Shown: positions 49,770 to 63,841 of the stretch, piece after piece | Layout of the letters: each line of letters starts with the position of its first letter | Numbering within the stretch: the stretch's first letter is position 1 | Source of the DNA: Misgurnus anguillicaudatus | Lineage: Eukaryota > Chordata > Actinopteri > Cypriniformes > Cobitidae | Reading direction: 5' to 3' | NCBI RefSeq assembly: GCF_027580225.2 | Contig: NC_073352.2 | Location: 2,482,501-2,546,500 of the forward strand | Length of the DNA: 64,000 nt | The notes under the pieces: generated by a model | The model's input: only the letters and a program-made list of their open reading frames with translations | Databases searched by the model: none | Told to the model about the DNA's origin: nothing | Position numbers and translations under genes: made by a program

Positions 49770-51115
49770 TTGGGCTGCAGCTATTGATTCTTTTTGTAAT
49801 CGATTAATCTAGCACTGAATTGATCGATTAATCGAGTAATCGGATAAAAATTTTGTGTGTGTTTTTAAACAACCAAAACAAATAATGCATAACGAAAATG
49901 ACTTGGCTGTAAAATGTTCAAGCATTTGGCTTTTATTTCTAAAAAAAAATTTGGCTCCAAAAATAAGCCTATTTATTTCAATTTTTACCCATTTAGTGTT
50001 TATAAGTGCCAGTGCCAACAATTAAGCACTTTAATTTATTAATATGCACAACTGGTTTCATGCTGTGATCTAGCCCTGACATCAAAGTAAATATCTGGTT
50101 TATGTACCTTTCTACACCTGCAGCATTTACCATTAGGCTACTAACATATAATATATCATTTCTGGGGAGAGCCTATTTGCTATGGTAACAACCTGTGTTT
50201 GTATGTGTGTGTGTGCACGCGTTCTGTGCGTGAGGAAGAGTGACACCCCAGTCAGACGTTCAGTTGCTTCATTGCATTTTGGTACGGCAGAAATACATAC
50301 ATTCATTTTCAATAGAACGCTGCATTTGGTTTGCATCACTTGCATTGCGGTGCATTTTAGGTTACGAATCCGTTTGAAAAATCACAACATCACGTCCCGC
50401 TGTATACAGTGAATGCATGCTGAAATTATTGTTGCGTGGCTACATAAAAGTTTAAGCATATGTGATGCATTGCCCGATCGGTCTGACTCGCGTGAGAGAG
50501 AATAATTTCCTTATGCTAAACTCCAATAAGACACAGATTATTATTATTGAACAAAATATATATCAGATTACAAGTTGCCCATATATGATTGCACTGTGGT
50601 GCCGTTTTTTGGTACACACACTTGTAAAGTGCATGCGCGTGTGTGAAGAGGTTCTTTTTTAAGCTATACTCTTCTGCAATTGAACGTGAATACGTTTACT
50701 ACTTAAAAACATCAAAGCTAAACATCATATCAAGTCAAACCGCATAACGACATCGCTACAAATACAGTATGGGATTAAAATCAGCGGAAGCTACGTTACC
50801 TTGTTTCATCGACGCTTGGTGGATGTTTTCAGTTCAGATGCTGAATGTAATGATAATGTAATGATCCCAAACTTTAGACATTCTCTCTCTGCCGTTTATG
50901 GACATACTCGCTCCGCCATTGCGCCAACTAAATTCAAAATGTACCACGCGCTATGATGTGCTTCCTGAACATTGAACAACGGTCCGTGTGAATCAGATCT
51001 CGGCGCGTGTAGTGCGCGTCATAGGAATTTAACGAGGCTTCGAGGTAGAATTTTTGCCTCGAGGAATTTTTTGAATCGAGTAAATCGAGTAACTCAATGA
51101 ATCGTTTCAGCCCTA
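49770..51115. mobile_element. hAT carrying a LINE scrap
   Basis: The ends (ttgggctgcag and cgtttcagccctа-type, with gtaatcgattaatc and aatcgagtaaatcgag inside) are flanked by the perfect duplication gtaatgag (49762-49769 and 51116-51123). A stretch at about 50485-50605 resembles the L2 ORF2 at 47110-47230 ([11 protein letters not shown] frame). It sits between kinase exons 3 and 4. Confidence 0.9.
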
Positions 51116-51348
51116 GTAATGAGCAAGCGCCCTATGGGTATTTGTAAATTGATGGTTTATTTCCATTACACATTTTTCAAGCTAAAGTGACACCAAGTTT
51201 TACACAAGCAACTAATATGAAATTATTTTATACTATGTTATGTTAAGATCTTATCTAACTATCATCCGAGATTGCTTGGAGCCACAAAATTAGTCAAATG
51301 TTTAATGTCTGCACATTTTAAGACCTCACAAATAAAGAAACTAGATTT

Positions 51349-51349
<1 letters not shown>

Positions 51350-51380
<31 letters not shown>
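51350..51380. repeat. (GT)n microsatellite
   Basis: A run of about 15 GT dinucleotides, 50 bp left of kinase exon 3. Confidence 0.95.
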
Positions 51381-51381
<1 letters not shown>

Positions 51382-51416
51382 CCACAGGAAGTCACACTGA
51401 TGTTTATTTGGGTTTA

Positions 51417-51554
<138 letters not shown>

Positions 51555-52157
51555 CTATGAAAGACATTGAACAAAACAAAGAATTTTAAATAAAGGTCTC
51601 TCTTAAAGAAGCACTAGAGATTAAACATAAAGCAAACATGCAATGCTATTTGCACATTAATATTTTTGCATTGTGGGATATATTTTTGAGTAAGGCAAAA
51701 AAGAAAATACATTCTAGGAAACCATAAAATATTTCTACGAAATATCTAAGACCCTTAGATCTTTTGGTCTCTCATTTCTTACTTGTATTTTTATCGTGAA
51801 TAATGACTTTAAGAACAAAAGAATGTCATCACTGAACCGTTGAATAACATAAAATTCATTATCAACATACGAAGATGTTTAAAAGCTTGAAACTCCATAA
51901 ATGCAGAGCAGTGGTTGGGGCCCACGGTTGGCCCCCATGGGTCCCAAACACTGTTCTGCATTGAGGGAGTTTCATATCATTAAGATATTTCTTAATGTTT
52001 GGTTATTTTTTTAACGCATATTCATCTATCTAGTTATGCCAAGCTCTAGTATTTGTTATTTGCTAGAAATTGTGAGTGGGGGGGGCCTTCAAACATTCTT
52101 GCGGACAATAGGGGGGCCTTGTAGGGGTGTCGCGGTAACCGCAATCCCGTATTACTG

Positions 52158-52500
52158 CGCTACTGACAAGCCAAACGCAGACAGTGCTATTCACGTTTTA
52201 ATTCATAAAGCATTGTCCTTCCTCCTTTAAACTTCATACATGTATAAAGGCTAAATAAATTGTCAATGACAACAAATGTTGAGATAGTATCTTGTATTTT
52301 CACTGACAAGCCAAACGCAGGCCGTGCTGTTCACGTTTTAAATCATGAATCGTTGTCCTTCCTCTTTTATTGACAAGCCAAACGCAGACCATGCTGTTCA
52401 GGTTTTAATTCATAAAGCATGATCCTTCCTCCTTTAAACTTCATACATGTATAATAAAGGCTAAATAAATTGTCAATGTTGAGATACTATCTTGTATTTT
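52158..52500. repeat. short tandem duplication around gacaagccaaacgcag
   Basis: Units with gacaagccaaacgcag recur near 52165, 52304 and 52371, each followed by ttcacgttttaa-type and catacatgtata sequence. It is a local tandem array of uneven length. Confidence 0.8.
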
Positions 52501-52513
52501 GTGTATTTAAAAT

Positions 52514-53591
52514 TAGGGGTGTGACGAGATCTCGTGCGACGTGCGAGATTAAATCTGTCTCGCGAAATTAAATGTGTCTTGCGAGATTTCTTGTGGAGGT
52601 GAAATGCTGGCCGTTTCTCAAATAAAAGACTGCATCCTTCGGAGGTCGCATTTTTAAACTGCATTTACTTCATAAAGACTGTCTTATTAGAGACTATTAA
52701 CAATTATAAAGTTTATTAATCATTTAGTTAATTGCAAATTTTTTAATATGCTCACGACTTGCGAATGTAATGCTCAGTTAATGATCTGAAATAAACCTTG
52801 ATGACGTATGCAGCCTGCATATGCGACCTCCGGAGGATGCAGCTTTCTGTTAGACCTTTTTAAAGTGCATGCATTATATTTGTCTTTTACTGCGTTTGCT
52901 TTATTGTTTGGGTTTCCAATAATGTTCGTTTGTGAACTTGTGTAAAGTCTGAGACGCGTTGTGTTTGTCTGTTGATCAGTGTCAGATGTGAAGTTTTAGC
53001 AGATTAAACCTTCACACAGAGGTTACATGATTTAATGTTTGCATGTTCTTGCTCAAAAATGACAGTGGCTGTATCATTTTTAGTGTAAAGAAATGGACAT
53101 ATATTAAATATTAAAATGGATTTAAACATTGTTTGGTTAAAAATAACGTTTCTCTCCGTTAAAAGGGAAAGTGAACATAGCGATAGAGTCCGCTATCGCC
53201 CCCTGCAGGCATTTGTTATAATACATTCATAATGCTTTTTTTTTATAGGGCACAAATGTAATGCCTTTGTTAATGTTGTTTAATGTAACTTGGTTTTAAT
53301 ACTTTATTTGAACCAATAATTATTGCATCTTCGTTATTATGTAATTTTAAAGGGTACTGCTCACTTGGGTCTATTTTTATTACCCAAAAATAACAAATTA
53401 CTTCATTATCAGTTAGCAAAATAATTGTTAAGGACAGTCCTTGATTAGTTAAAACTTTTAAAAATAACATGATTTCAGTTTCTTATTCATTTATTTAATC
53501 ATTGAGGATTTCTTAAAAAGTGTAAAAATATTGTCTCGTGAACTCAATCTTGTGTCTCGTCTCGTGGATTAAGTGTCTCGTCACACCCCTA
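52514..53591. mobile_element. hAT (taggggtgtgacgaga)
   Basis: The ends taggggtgtgacgaga and tctcgtcacacccc-ta are inverted, with the perfect duplication tttaaaat on both sides (52506-52513 and 53592-53599). 1078 bp with no transposase frame. Confidence 0.94.
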
Positions 53592-53751
53592 TTTAAAATG
53601 TAAAAAAATACTAGGCTGTTCATATTGTTATATCATGCAGTGAATGTATGAAAAGCCTTGAGTGAAACTGATGACAGAATTAGTGTCGCTTGAATCTAAA
53701 TGCAGTTTTGAAGTTTCCGTTCTACCTCATTGCTGCTTGTTGTTCTGGATT

Positions 53752-53783
53752 TACCAATAAATAAATAAATAAATAAATAAATA
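53752..53783. repeat. (AAAT)n microsatellite
   Basis: Eight tandem aaat units. Confidence 0.95.
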
Positions 53784-53799
53784 CCTTATTAGTTATACC

Positions 53800-54902
53800 T
53801 CAAACTATGTATTTCTTCAGTCACAGTATTGACTTTCATAGTTACATAGTTTTGATTCATTTGCTATTATAGTAATAATGTGGAAAAATATAAATAAATA
53901 GCCTGAGTAAAGTGGCCCTAAAACTTTTGAATGAAGTTTATTTAACTATGTTCGGGAAGAGCATGGTCATGTGATCCAACCAATCAGTGCGAAGAGGTGC
54001 TTAAAAATAGAATCCCTAACCTCTGTCCCATGACAGTTTTTTTTCAGCATCCCTCCTCCACCCCATCACCTTACTCTCAGCTAGAACATCTAACCTAGTT
54101 AAAGAGGGGTGAGTACTCTGGGTTCAGGCTAAAATTCCGAGCTCGGAGCCCTCCCCTCGGACAGCACACCAAATATGCTTTCTTTTATTCCCTATCGATT
54201 ACATGTTAATTCAAACTCATAAAATGCTAGTATGCTATTTAATGTTACATAAGATAGTTGGACAGAAAGATTCATTCATAATTACATAGCAAGCTACATA
54301 ATGATATATTAAATATGACCATACTACATTATATACATATTATAATTATAATGAGATGAGTGTCATAGCTGCATAAATACTTTTATCTTATGCACGTTTC
54401 TAATCTTTCCCCTTTTCTAATCTGATGGCTTAAGCCTATTTTTCTCATACGTAAATTAGATTGTGTTGCATTACATCTCCCGTTCTTTCTTCCTATTATG
54501 GTGTCACCATTGGAAGCTGTGACTTGATCCAAACTAACCCCACACCTCCTTCTCGTACTTCTCAGTGACAGCCACTTATCTATATAAATGACTGGATTGC
54601 GCCTAGAATGCTTAACGTAACAGCAAGTGGTGAAGCCACCGGCAGAGTTCGAGCCGCCATCTTTGTATTCGCAACCGGCAGAGGGCATCATTGACTTACA
54701 TTCAAAATCATGATCTATATTCACCCAGTTAACAGCATATCAGTCACACATTTTTAGGATATATGTACATAAATTAATTGTTACTTTAATTGTTTTAATC
54801 GGATAAGGGATTTATAGCTGCATTCTGTTGTAATGAAACAGGTGTAAATAAAGTTTTATGACATTAAGAGCTACACGGTCAGCGTTATTTCTCTGAATAA
54901 GT
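53800..54902. other. intron stretch, nothing recognised
   Basis: Mixed AT-rich intron sequence. A minus-strand frame near 54383-54724 has no family likeness and no splice-site support. Confidence 0.5.
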
Positions 54903-55531
54903 TTAAAGGTGACGTAGAATGATTGAACAAGGTATTTATACTTGTTCTGTGATGTGACATGTAGACAACAAAATTTTTGTTGTGTCTGTAATGCCTTTGA
55001 AGCTTCCTAAAAACCTCTCTCAGAAAGTTATATTAGGGTGGAGGATTTTAAACGTGTGGTGTTTAGCCTATTTGGAGTCCCTTCAGGCTTAACTGGCAAC
55101 CTCATTATGAAATGCAAGCACTTGACGCTGATTGGCTGCCTTTCAAAAGAATGTAAACTTCTTCAGAACACGGACAGACCAAAATTTTACAGATAGAAGA
55201 GAACACCTCGGAGCGTGACTCGATATTTCACCTTGAACTTCGCGAACACTGCCGCAATTTACTTCCCGTTGGAGGGGAGAGGCCGGATTTATGCAAATTA
55301 TTTTGAAGGGGAGGGAATTGAATGAGAATGGGGGGAAGTGAGATGCATTTTATGTAACATGTATCCATTGTTCAGATTGGGCCATTTTCCGGTGAACATT
55401 TCTAAAAAAGGAATTTCTATGAAACAGAATTTCTATGAAACGGAGATGTTCAGAATGTCTAACACTTTTCACATGTTCGTGAATGCGGGTAGATTATTGT
55501 TGTAACATTTTTAATTCTCTGTCCTCTTTAA
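54903..55531. mobile_element. TTAA element (aggtgacgtagaatg)
   Basis: The left end ttaaaggtgacgtagaat and right end attctctgtcctctttaa share similar inverted termini with TTAA at each edge. No coding content. Confidence 0.65.
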
Positions 55532-56239
55532 GTTGTAAAGTAATAAAAACTTAAATTCTATGGCTTTTCATAAGCACAGCGCCATCAAAATTGGATGTTG
55601 TTTTTATATTGCTGAATCACGTGTTAGTTTAACCACAGTTTAAAGGTTATCTTAACGGTTTTAAAATACATGCCATTAACATTTTACGCATTTTCCTGTA
55701 CGAACAAAAACAATACTGTGTAACATAACAATTACAAAACTAGCAAATTATTGCATGCACATACAGTACTTAAAGCATGATTATTTATTTAGATTTCAGA
55801 ATGAACACGTTTGTGATTAATAATACATATACTGCATTCTCTCTGCTGATCTGATACTGTAATAGAGATGAATGTTTAAAAAGTAAAATGTACAACTTTC
55901 AATAAATAACCATGTACAGGACATTTGCGTTGTAATAATGCACAGGGAGACTTCAGATATTAAAACGGAGACTGGTAAAGTACTGTTTTATCATTAAAAT
56001 CTGATAACGTCCTATTCATTTAATAGAATGTTTGGGGCATAACAATATGGCGGGGCGGTGGTATCACAATTGTGTAATCAAGCGCAATCCTGTCATTTAT
56101 ATAGATCAGTGGTGACAGCTCTTCTCTGGGCAAACACTCCAAAGTCCCAACCAGATTAATTGATCACATGGTGACAATGATATAATTTGACGCAAGGTAC
56201 AGATGAGGGATTTAAATCTGATCAGGCATTCCGGTGCGG

Positions 56240-57180
56240 ACCAAACAAACTCTGGTATGCCTCGTCCAAAGTGCGGACACGGCCTGATCTCCACACGACC
56301 CAAACGCAAAAAGCACCGCAGCCTTCTGGGGCAAATGGGCTTTTATGGGAAAGAGTTGTGTTTGCTGCATTTGCTAACCATTGCAAAATGAGACATGGTT
56401 TGACCTGAAGCTCCGAAGAGAATAGTCTTCCCGCACATCTTCATCTTTGCAAAATCGTAAATACAAAATGTTTTAGATGACATTAAATCATATGATGCTT
56501 ATAAGTTTCTGCATATTACGTTAGTAGCTGATAGCACCAAATCAATTTTTTTTTGAGTTTGCTTTCACACTGCACTTTTTGCAAAATTTGTAAACAAAAT
56601 GGTTATCCATTTATTAGACAGAAATTGTCATGTGGGGAAAAGCAGGAAGTGCAAAAATATGCTAATCATGGACATATTTTGTAGTGCAATTTTTGGTTTT
56701 CAAAGATTTTGTGTCATCAGCTACTAACACAATATGCAGAAACTTGTATGAAAGTCATCTAAACGATGTTATAATTAGATTTAGACTGGAAAATCTTCCA
56801 AGTTGTAATATCTACAATGCTTTTACAAATAAGCTCAATAAGGAGAGCTTTACATTTCGCGCCTACAACCGTTTGGTTACGCCGTTTTCCTCCTACTTTC
56901 CAAAGCACTTGGGCACTTTCATAGCATCTGCTGTTGCTTAGCCTAAGCGCTGGGTGACGTTGTGAAGCACCCACCAGCAGAAACTGAAATCAGCGCCTAT
57001 GCACCTGACTACGGGAGGCCTTTACCTCAAAAAGATTCAGTGCTTTCTGTAATTGGGTCAGATGGAAGTCGGGCTATGTTCACATCTTCAACGAACCATA
57101 CCAGAGTTAGTTTGGAACAGGACTGAGACCACTCCTTCAACTGGGTCTTGGTACGGATGTTTGGTCCGCACTCCAGCACG
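56240..57180. mobile_element. DNA element with an internal foldback
   Basis: Inverted matches tgcggaccaaac near 56234 and gtttggtccgca near 57158, with aactctggtatg and cataccagagtt just inside. A second palindrome spans about 56486-56770 (gtttctgcatatt and aatatgcagaaac). The outer limits are uncertain. Confidence 0.5.
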
Positions 57181-57969
57181 ATTGCTATATTAATACCTGC
57201 CCAAAAGATCCACACCAACAAGGGAAATGAACTCGAGTTGAATTCAATCAAACAAAACAAGACAGGTAGGAATACACCATTTGCTCACCCACATGTTGTT
57301 CGAACTTCAAAATCTTTCTTAGTTTTTATAGAACCCAAATCCAGATTTAAAAAAAAAAAAAAAGTGTTTTTCTGGGTTTTCTGGTGGCAATGGGACAGCG
57401 ACAGTCACCATTAACTCCCATAGTAACCAGAAAACTCTTTGAAGTTCAGTGAAGAAAGTGTTAAATAAGTTCAGACAGAGAATGTGCACTAAAAGAGAGG
57501 CTCAGGTCAAGACTTTCATCAAATAAAGGACTATATTTTAAATATTGTTTTACCAAACGCTTTTGCGTGGCTTAAAGACACTTAAAATATGTGACACAAG
57601 TTGAGTGGAGTTATTTGTTTAACACTTTTGGGCCCTTTTAAAGCTTAAAGATGTGGTCGCCATCCCAAAAATAACACAAATTCTGTGTTTGGGTTCAAAA
57701 AAAAACAAAGAAAGACATTGGGGATTCAAACAACACATGCAAGGTTGAGTAAGTAATGACAAAGTTTTATCCATTTGACACAATATGAACACACATAGGT
57801 GACTGTGAATCAGTGGGCTCCTGAAAGCACTAAATTCAATAGAAGACTGTAGACAGTAGATTCTGTCTACACCTGACTTCACATCTACTGCATCATACCA
57901 CTAGCGTGCGGTGTAGATGCTATGTATCACATAGACTGGTTTCTTAGGGCTAAAGAAAAATGACTGTAC
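57181..57969. other. intron stretch, nothing recognised
   Basis: AT-rich intron sequence left of kinase exon 2, with poly-A tracts at about 57347-57363. Confidence 0.55.
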
Positions 57970-58026
57970 CTCTGTCACGTCCATGACCTTGATTGCTGCC
58001 AGCTGTCCTGTTTTCACATGCCGACC
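57970..58026 (-). CDS. GCK-IV kinase, coding exon 2 (VAIK lysine)
   Basis: Nineteen codons, phase 0 at both ends, with acceptor tttgacag and donor gtacagtca. It encodes GRHVKTGQLAAIKVMDVTE: beta strands 2-3 of the kinase N-lobe with the ATP-anchoring lysine in AAIK. In the family this follows the glycine-rich loop exon (VGNGTYGQVYK type). I searched 58027-64000 on the minus strand and did not find that exon, so the first intron is at least 6 kb and exon 1 lies outside. Confidence 0.95.
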
Positions 58027-60391
58027 CTGTCAAACACAAGGTCATCAATGAGAAATTCCACTTGTGAACATGTCAGATAAAAGAGCCTGATACTATAAAA
58101 CATACTGTAGTATTGAAACCATGTATGAAACTGATCCAGTTTATTTGTTTGCTTAAAACAGACTATTGCGTTTTTTAAAGACACCCTGTGGAGAAAATCA
58201 AGTTTTTATTGCTCTCATTGACCAGCTCCCAAACAATAGTGAAAGGCAGAGTTGCCAGATCCACAAAACCAGCCCATTGGCCATCAGAGATGTGCATGAA
58301 TGGTCGAACATTCGATCTTCAGTAATTATTTAAATATATAAAATGCTATTTGGATGTTTGATTTTTAATGTGCCATCAAAGGGTTAAGGCTACTGCTTAT
58401 TTAATGCTTTATAACTTCACCTGTACCGTCTTTTACAAATGTTCAGGTAAAATATAAATGAAAATGAATTTGTATGTATTTCTGATTGTTTTGGCAATTT
58501 AGATTACAGACTAATTTAGATATTTAGGGGCGTTTTCCCGAACAGAGATTAGACTAGACTAAAATAAATGTAAGAGCTGTTCAAACTGAAAACAACTTAT
58601 AATATTAAATTTATATGCATATTAATATACATCAGTGCCCTTTGTTTTGCCTCAAAATGCACACAAGTAATGTTTTTAGTAAAGCATGTTTGTTAAAACT
58701 AGTTATATTTCCTAATAAAACTAAGATCTATTCCAGGATTAAGCTTAGAGTTTTAACGTCAGGTTGTTTGTTTTCGTCCACCGGCTCACATGTTATTTAG
58801 ACATGCTCTGCATTACGTAAGGAATAATTGACGACGGGCCATTTCTTCACGACGCGAAGCGGAGTGCCGTTACACCGCAGGTGTGCATTATTTTCAAATA
58901 ATTCAAAGGACCGGAGTCAATTATTCCGCTTATACCACGGTTACCACAAACATTGCTCTGGTGCCTATTTTTAAGACATTTGACAAGTTAGGTCTGATTA
59001 TTTACAGAAAAATAATCAACACCCATAGAACATTTCTCAGCCAATCAGAATGCAGCATTCAACAGACGCGTGGTATAATGCATCATAAGAGATTTGTTAG
59101 CTCCTGATATATAGCCTACTTGATTTTGTAAAAACAAAGCTAAACGAAACAGACACATAGAACGAAACAAAAAGGAGAACATTTATTACATGCGGTGCTC
59201 TGTGGAGAATGAACCTGAAATCTGCAGATGGCTGCTTAATAGCAAACAGAAAGCAATAGCTCTGTCTTTCTGAAGTGTTGTTAAATTAATATTGTATCTT
59301 TGCACCATCAGCAATGAAGTATCAAGTTAGTTAACATTATTTGTAAAATGTTAGATAGTCTGTCAGATATTCTTCAGATCCAAATTCAGATTCGTCTGTT
59401 GTTCTAACCAGCAGGGGTGCCGTGGGGGGCTTAGGATAATTCTAAGGGCCCATTAACTTTTGGGGGCCCCAGCCAAGGACTGTGCCGCTTGCGGAACCCC
59501 CTTAAGCTGGGTCCTCTTAGCTCTGCCCTGTCTTTACTCTGTGTTTTTATCACCTTCTTCAATCCACGGTCTCACCGTGCGCAGTGAACTTCAGAAGAGA
59601 ACAAGGTTTGTGTATTTACTGCTATTTGCAATGACATCTGCATATGTGCACTTCCTTACTATAAATGCAGTTTACATAATGTGACGCTGGAGCAATACAG
59701 TGCAATTTTCTTTCCACTATAAAGTCTTCGCTTTGTTCACCACAGTAAAAAAACAAACAAGGTGATTTACGTTCCCTGTTTGGTGTTATGATTCTAATGC
59801 GAAGTCAGCCCATATAAGCTGTTTTAATTAATGTAGCCCATATAAGCTAACAAACTAGAAACGGTATCAGTTAAACACTCCAATGTTTTGTAACACAATA
59901 TGCCAAGGAAGTGTTTTTATGCAGTCGAGAATCGAGATGATTGTGATAAAACAGAAATGCAACGAAGGCTAAACTAGTCAAATTATGTATAATAAAGCTT
60001 CTCACCTTGCAACAGCGTCAAAAAATCAATGGAAATGTATGCTGTAATCTGCTATAGTTGTCCTTTTCACTTCATTTTAGAACCCCATTGATACAAAACA
60101 GTCTGACGATCATTTAGGATATAAGCTGTTTTCTCCAGTTCACAGTTTTAATGGTCTGTTGTTATTTTTGGTTTACTGAAGCTGCTGGTTTGTGAAACCT
60201 GTTATTTACCTTATAAATAATGCTAATAATTATAATACAAGCTTTGGTCAAGCATTTTGATAAAGAGCGCCACAGTTTGATTTCAAGCATTACTCAATAA
60301 TGACATTACTCAGTCAATATTAAAGCGTCACAGTTTGATTTCAAGCATTACTCAGTCAATGACATTACTCAGTCAATATTAAAGATACTTA

Positions 60392-61291
60392 GGGTGGGTT
60401 GCACTAACAAGGATTAGGCCTAAATCTGGTTTAAATCAAAGGTTATTTAATAATTCCATTGCACCAAAATTTAAACCTGTTTAAAAATAAACAGGTTTAA
60501 ATTTAAACTGTCATTTTGATCCAGGTTTAAATTTTACAGTAAATCTAGATTATCTTTAATCCTGTTGCTCCATTACTTAAAACTCCGTTTTAAATCTCAG
60601 TGAGGGATTAACTTTAAACTTGCATATGAGGTTTTTTTACAATTAAATGTCTGGCTAAATGATTAGAATCACATACCGCGAGCGTGGTGGCGCTATTCAA
60701 AGATGCGTTTATTATAACGTCTCAACAAAGTGAGTTTGGTGGCTCAAAAAGATTATTGACAGCTACCGATGCTCGTATGTGCTTCTCCTCTGTCACGCGC
60801 GCTCCAGTCAGACGAAGGGCAGTGAATGAACGGACACACGGTGGCACTTCATGACAAATGCATCACAATATCTGAGCTTTGCGATATTTCCTGTCACTAT
60901 ATTTCCTGGTCTGTTAATCAATACAATTGTTTTAAAAGATCGTTACATGTTTTTATTTGAATCAGACCTTTAGATTAGATTAGCCTACCGGTGTATGTAG
61001 GTGATTTATAATAAAAAAAATTACCTTTGCTTGCATAAACTGTTTATTTCCTTTTTGAAAGACTACGTCAACATTGTTGCTGTTTAATTACACCGGAAAA
61101 TTCAATATGGCGGACAAAATAAATCACAGATGAAGGGTTTAATACAGTTTAAAGTTTGAATCTAAGATTTGTAATCTGTGTTTAAATTTAAGTGGGGCAA
61201 CACAACTCGAATTAAAATTAAACTGAGATCAACAAACTCTAGAATAGCTCTAAACTCTGCTTCATTTAATCCTTGTTGGTGCAACCCACCC
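60392..61291. mobile_element. PIF/Harbinger-type MITE (gggtgggttgcac)
   Basis: The ends gggtgggttgcactaacaag and cttgttggtgcaacccaccc are inverted, with TTA on both sides (60389-60391 and 61292-61294). 900 bp inside the hAT at 59412. Confidence 0.9.
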
Positions 61292-61630
61292 TTAGTTCTT
61301 TACATTATGTAGGATGATTAGGATGAAAACAGTAAACCACAAATAAATAATTCAGCTGGGTTTTTACACACGGGGTCACAATTATCTTTAATATTTGTTT
61401 AAGAATGTTGCATTTTCTCTGAATATTTGATTACTGTACTGTATTTCAATTAAATTTACATTTGCACAATCAATTATCTTAGCTGCAGACATTGTAGGTA
61501 TTTAAAAAATCTTAAATTGTGGTCAAAACAATAGCAAAAGAAATAAGCCTGTATTATTAAATTGCAGACAAAGATTTTGAATAGCTAGGTTGAATGGTTT
61601 GGTGCGAAATGGGTATGGTAGGGGGCCAGA

Positions 61631-62908
61631 TAGGGCTGAACGATTTGACCTAAAATCAAAACCTTGGTTAATTTAACATTTGACATCAGTTACGATTAAT
61701 GAGCGATTATTATAATTTTTTGCCTCATAGTTCGCTGACAAGGTTTGTATTTTAAATATGCTCAGATATTAAAGGTGGGATATATTTTTCTATTGAAAGG
61801 GCATTTGTTGTTATCTTTGTGATTTTAAAAGAATTAAGTGAAGAGGAAAGTATTTTGTGTGAAGGTTATTTAGCACACATTGCTTGAAATGAAAACAGTC
61901 ACATTTTAGTTTACTGTCTACTGCAAGTTTCCTAAAGAAAAAGTAGAAAATAAATAAGTAACAATTTTTAAGTCTAGTACTTCAGGGCTCCAGGCTAACT
62001 TTTTTGTCATTAGGAGAACTGTACCCCCTGACTGAAAATTTAAGGAGCACAAGCAGAAAATTTAGAGCACAACTTAAATCAGCCTGCAATGCAATTATTT
62101 ACATTTCTCCCCAAAATAACTGCATTACTGAAAAATACTAAATTTGAAATTTCAAACTTGACCATATGCAGTTGCTGCACATGTTATTATGCACAACTGA
62201 TGAAACTTTCAGAATAGAAACTTATGAACCAAAGAATTATACAACCCACATGACTAATTCTAGCCATAAGATACATATACAAGTTATATCCAGATAATGA
62301 GATGAGTAGCAGGATAATACACATTGTATCCTTTACACGTTTCTTGTCTTCTATTCAGTGTTCCTTAACTGGGCACTGCTATACAATACCTTAATCTCAT
62401 CTATAATGATTTGGTGTTAATGTAGATTAGAAGTTCTCCCGTTCTCTCTCTCTCATCTCTGCCATGTCTAATTAAACATGTGCGGGCGCTCCCGCGTCTT
62501 CTCGCGGTTCTGAGGCATGTGTTGACTTTTCTCGGGCTGCGTAGACTCATCGGTAGATTCAACTGAGCGCAAGGTGACATAAAACTTTTACGCGTCATGC
62601 AAATTTGCGGTAAAAACCAGTGTGCGCATTCCGTAGTTTTATCACGCGGCCTGCACATGCGCGACTACTTCGTATTTCTTTGGCACTAAATGATCTGCTC
62701 AGTTAACACAGTGCTTGAGTTTTCCTCCATGTCTCTCTATGCAACTGAATGGATGGGGCGGAGCCACGTAACCTCACACGCGGTAGTATGTTTTAAAGGG
62801 AAAGTATTAACAGGATTAAAAACCGAAATAACCGACATGATAAAATAGGGTCGGTTAACGTTTCTGAATTTCGGTTTCGGTTATTTTTCGATTAATCGTG
62901 CAGCCCTA
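61631..62908. mobile_element. hAT (tagggctgaacgatt)
   Basis: The ends tagggctgaacgatt and aatcgtgcagcccta are near-perfect inverted repeats, with the perfect duplication gggccaga on both sides (61623-61630 and 62909-62916). 1278 bp inside the hAT at 59412. Confidence 0.95.
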
Positions 62909-63841
62909 GGGCCAGACATCATATTCTTTCATAGGGCCCAAAATTGCTAGTGGCGCCCCTGCTAACCAGATAACCACAGAGTGGAGTGCATTCTCAACAG
63001 CCCAAGCGTTATTGTAGAATGAAGAACAGGGTACAAAATAGCCTATTACTTATTGCTTTTTAAGTTTTTGAATGTAAAATCCACGCGAATGTCTTAAGTA
63101 GACCCCAGAAACAGTATAAAACAATAATAATGGCCGATTCACCGCAACTAATAGATCACAAACAAAACCAGATCGATTCAAAATTGTTTACTTCAAGATA
63201 TAAATAATTGTTTTCTTTCAAGAAAACATGCTAAGATTGTTTTGTATGTATGTGTCAGGTAAAGACACGAAAGAGAACATAATTTTGTGTATCCAATCCA
63301 TACTGTGAGTAAAAAGCAAGCGCAATTTCAATAGCCAAAGCCCAAATTACAACAAATCTGTGAGAGAATGCAAAAGCATATATATTTTCCTTCACAAGAC
63401 AGCCCAGACAGACATTTTGGTAGCCAGACTGAAAGGCACAATAGCTATGACTCATATTTCAAACTCATCATTGTTTATCTGACACATGACTTGCATCCTA
63501 AAAACTACACTTGTGTTTCATATGCTGTGTTCACACTCCAGTTTCTCAAGCACAGTCGCATTCATTGAGACACAACGCTGACAGTTTCAAGAAAATGGGT
63601 GTGTGGTGTTGCCAAAACCACATGTTGTAAGAATGATGAAGAAACTTCACTGATCATTTCCCAGTTACTGGACACTTTCCATGAAAAGTTTATATGTACA
63701 GTTATGGAGGAAGAAACACATTCTTCCTTCTTTTTTTTTGTGGTGAAAACTAGATAAACTATCATCTAACATAACTATAAACTTAGTACCATTTATTTTA
63801 CACATAAAATCTTGACATTTTGTTGACATTTTCAACCTTAA

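Larger units (their letters stand above)
59412..62961. mobile_element. hAT (caggggtgcc) hosting two further insertions
   Basis: The ends caggggtgcc and ggcgcccctg, with the perfect duplication ctaaccag on both sides (59404-59411 and 62962-62969). It is 3550 bp because a Harbinger-type MITE and another hAT sit inside. No transposase frame is seen. Confidence 0.93.
58284..63110. mobile_element. older repeat family copy with later insertions
   Basis: It starts gatgtgcatgaatggtcg and matches the block at 43180-43700 (gtatgtatttctgattg and ggctactgc segments). It resumes after the hAT at 62970 with ataaccacagagtgg. At least three elements interrupt it, at about 58530-58742, 58812-59095 and 59412-62961. 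The outer ends are approximate. Confidence 0.55.
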
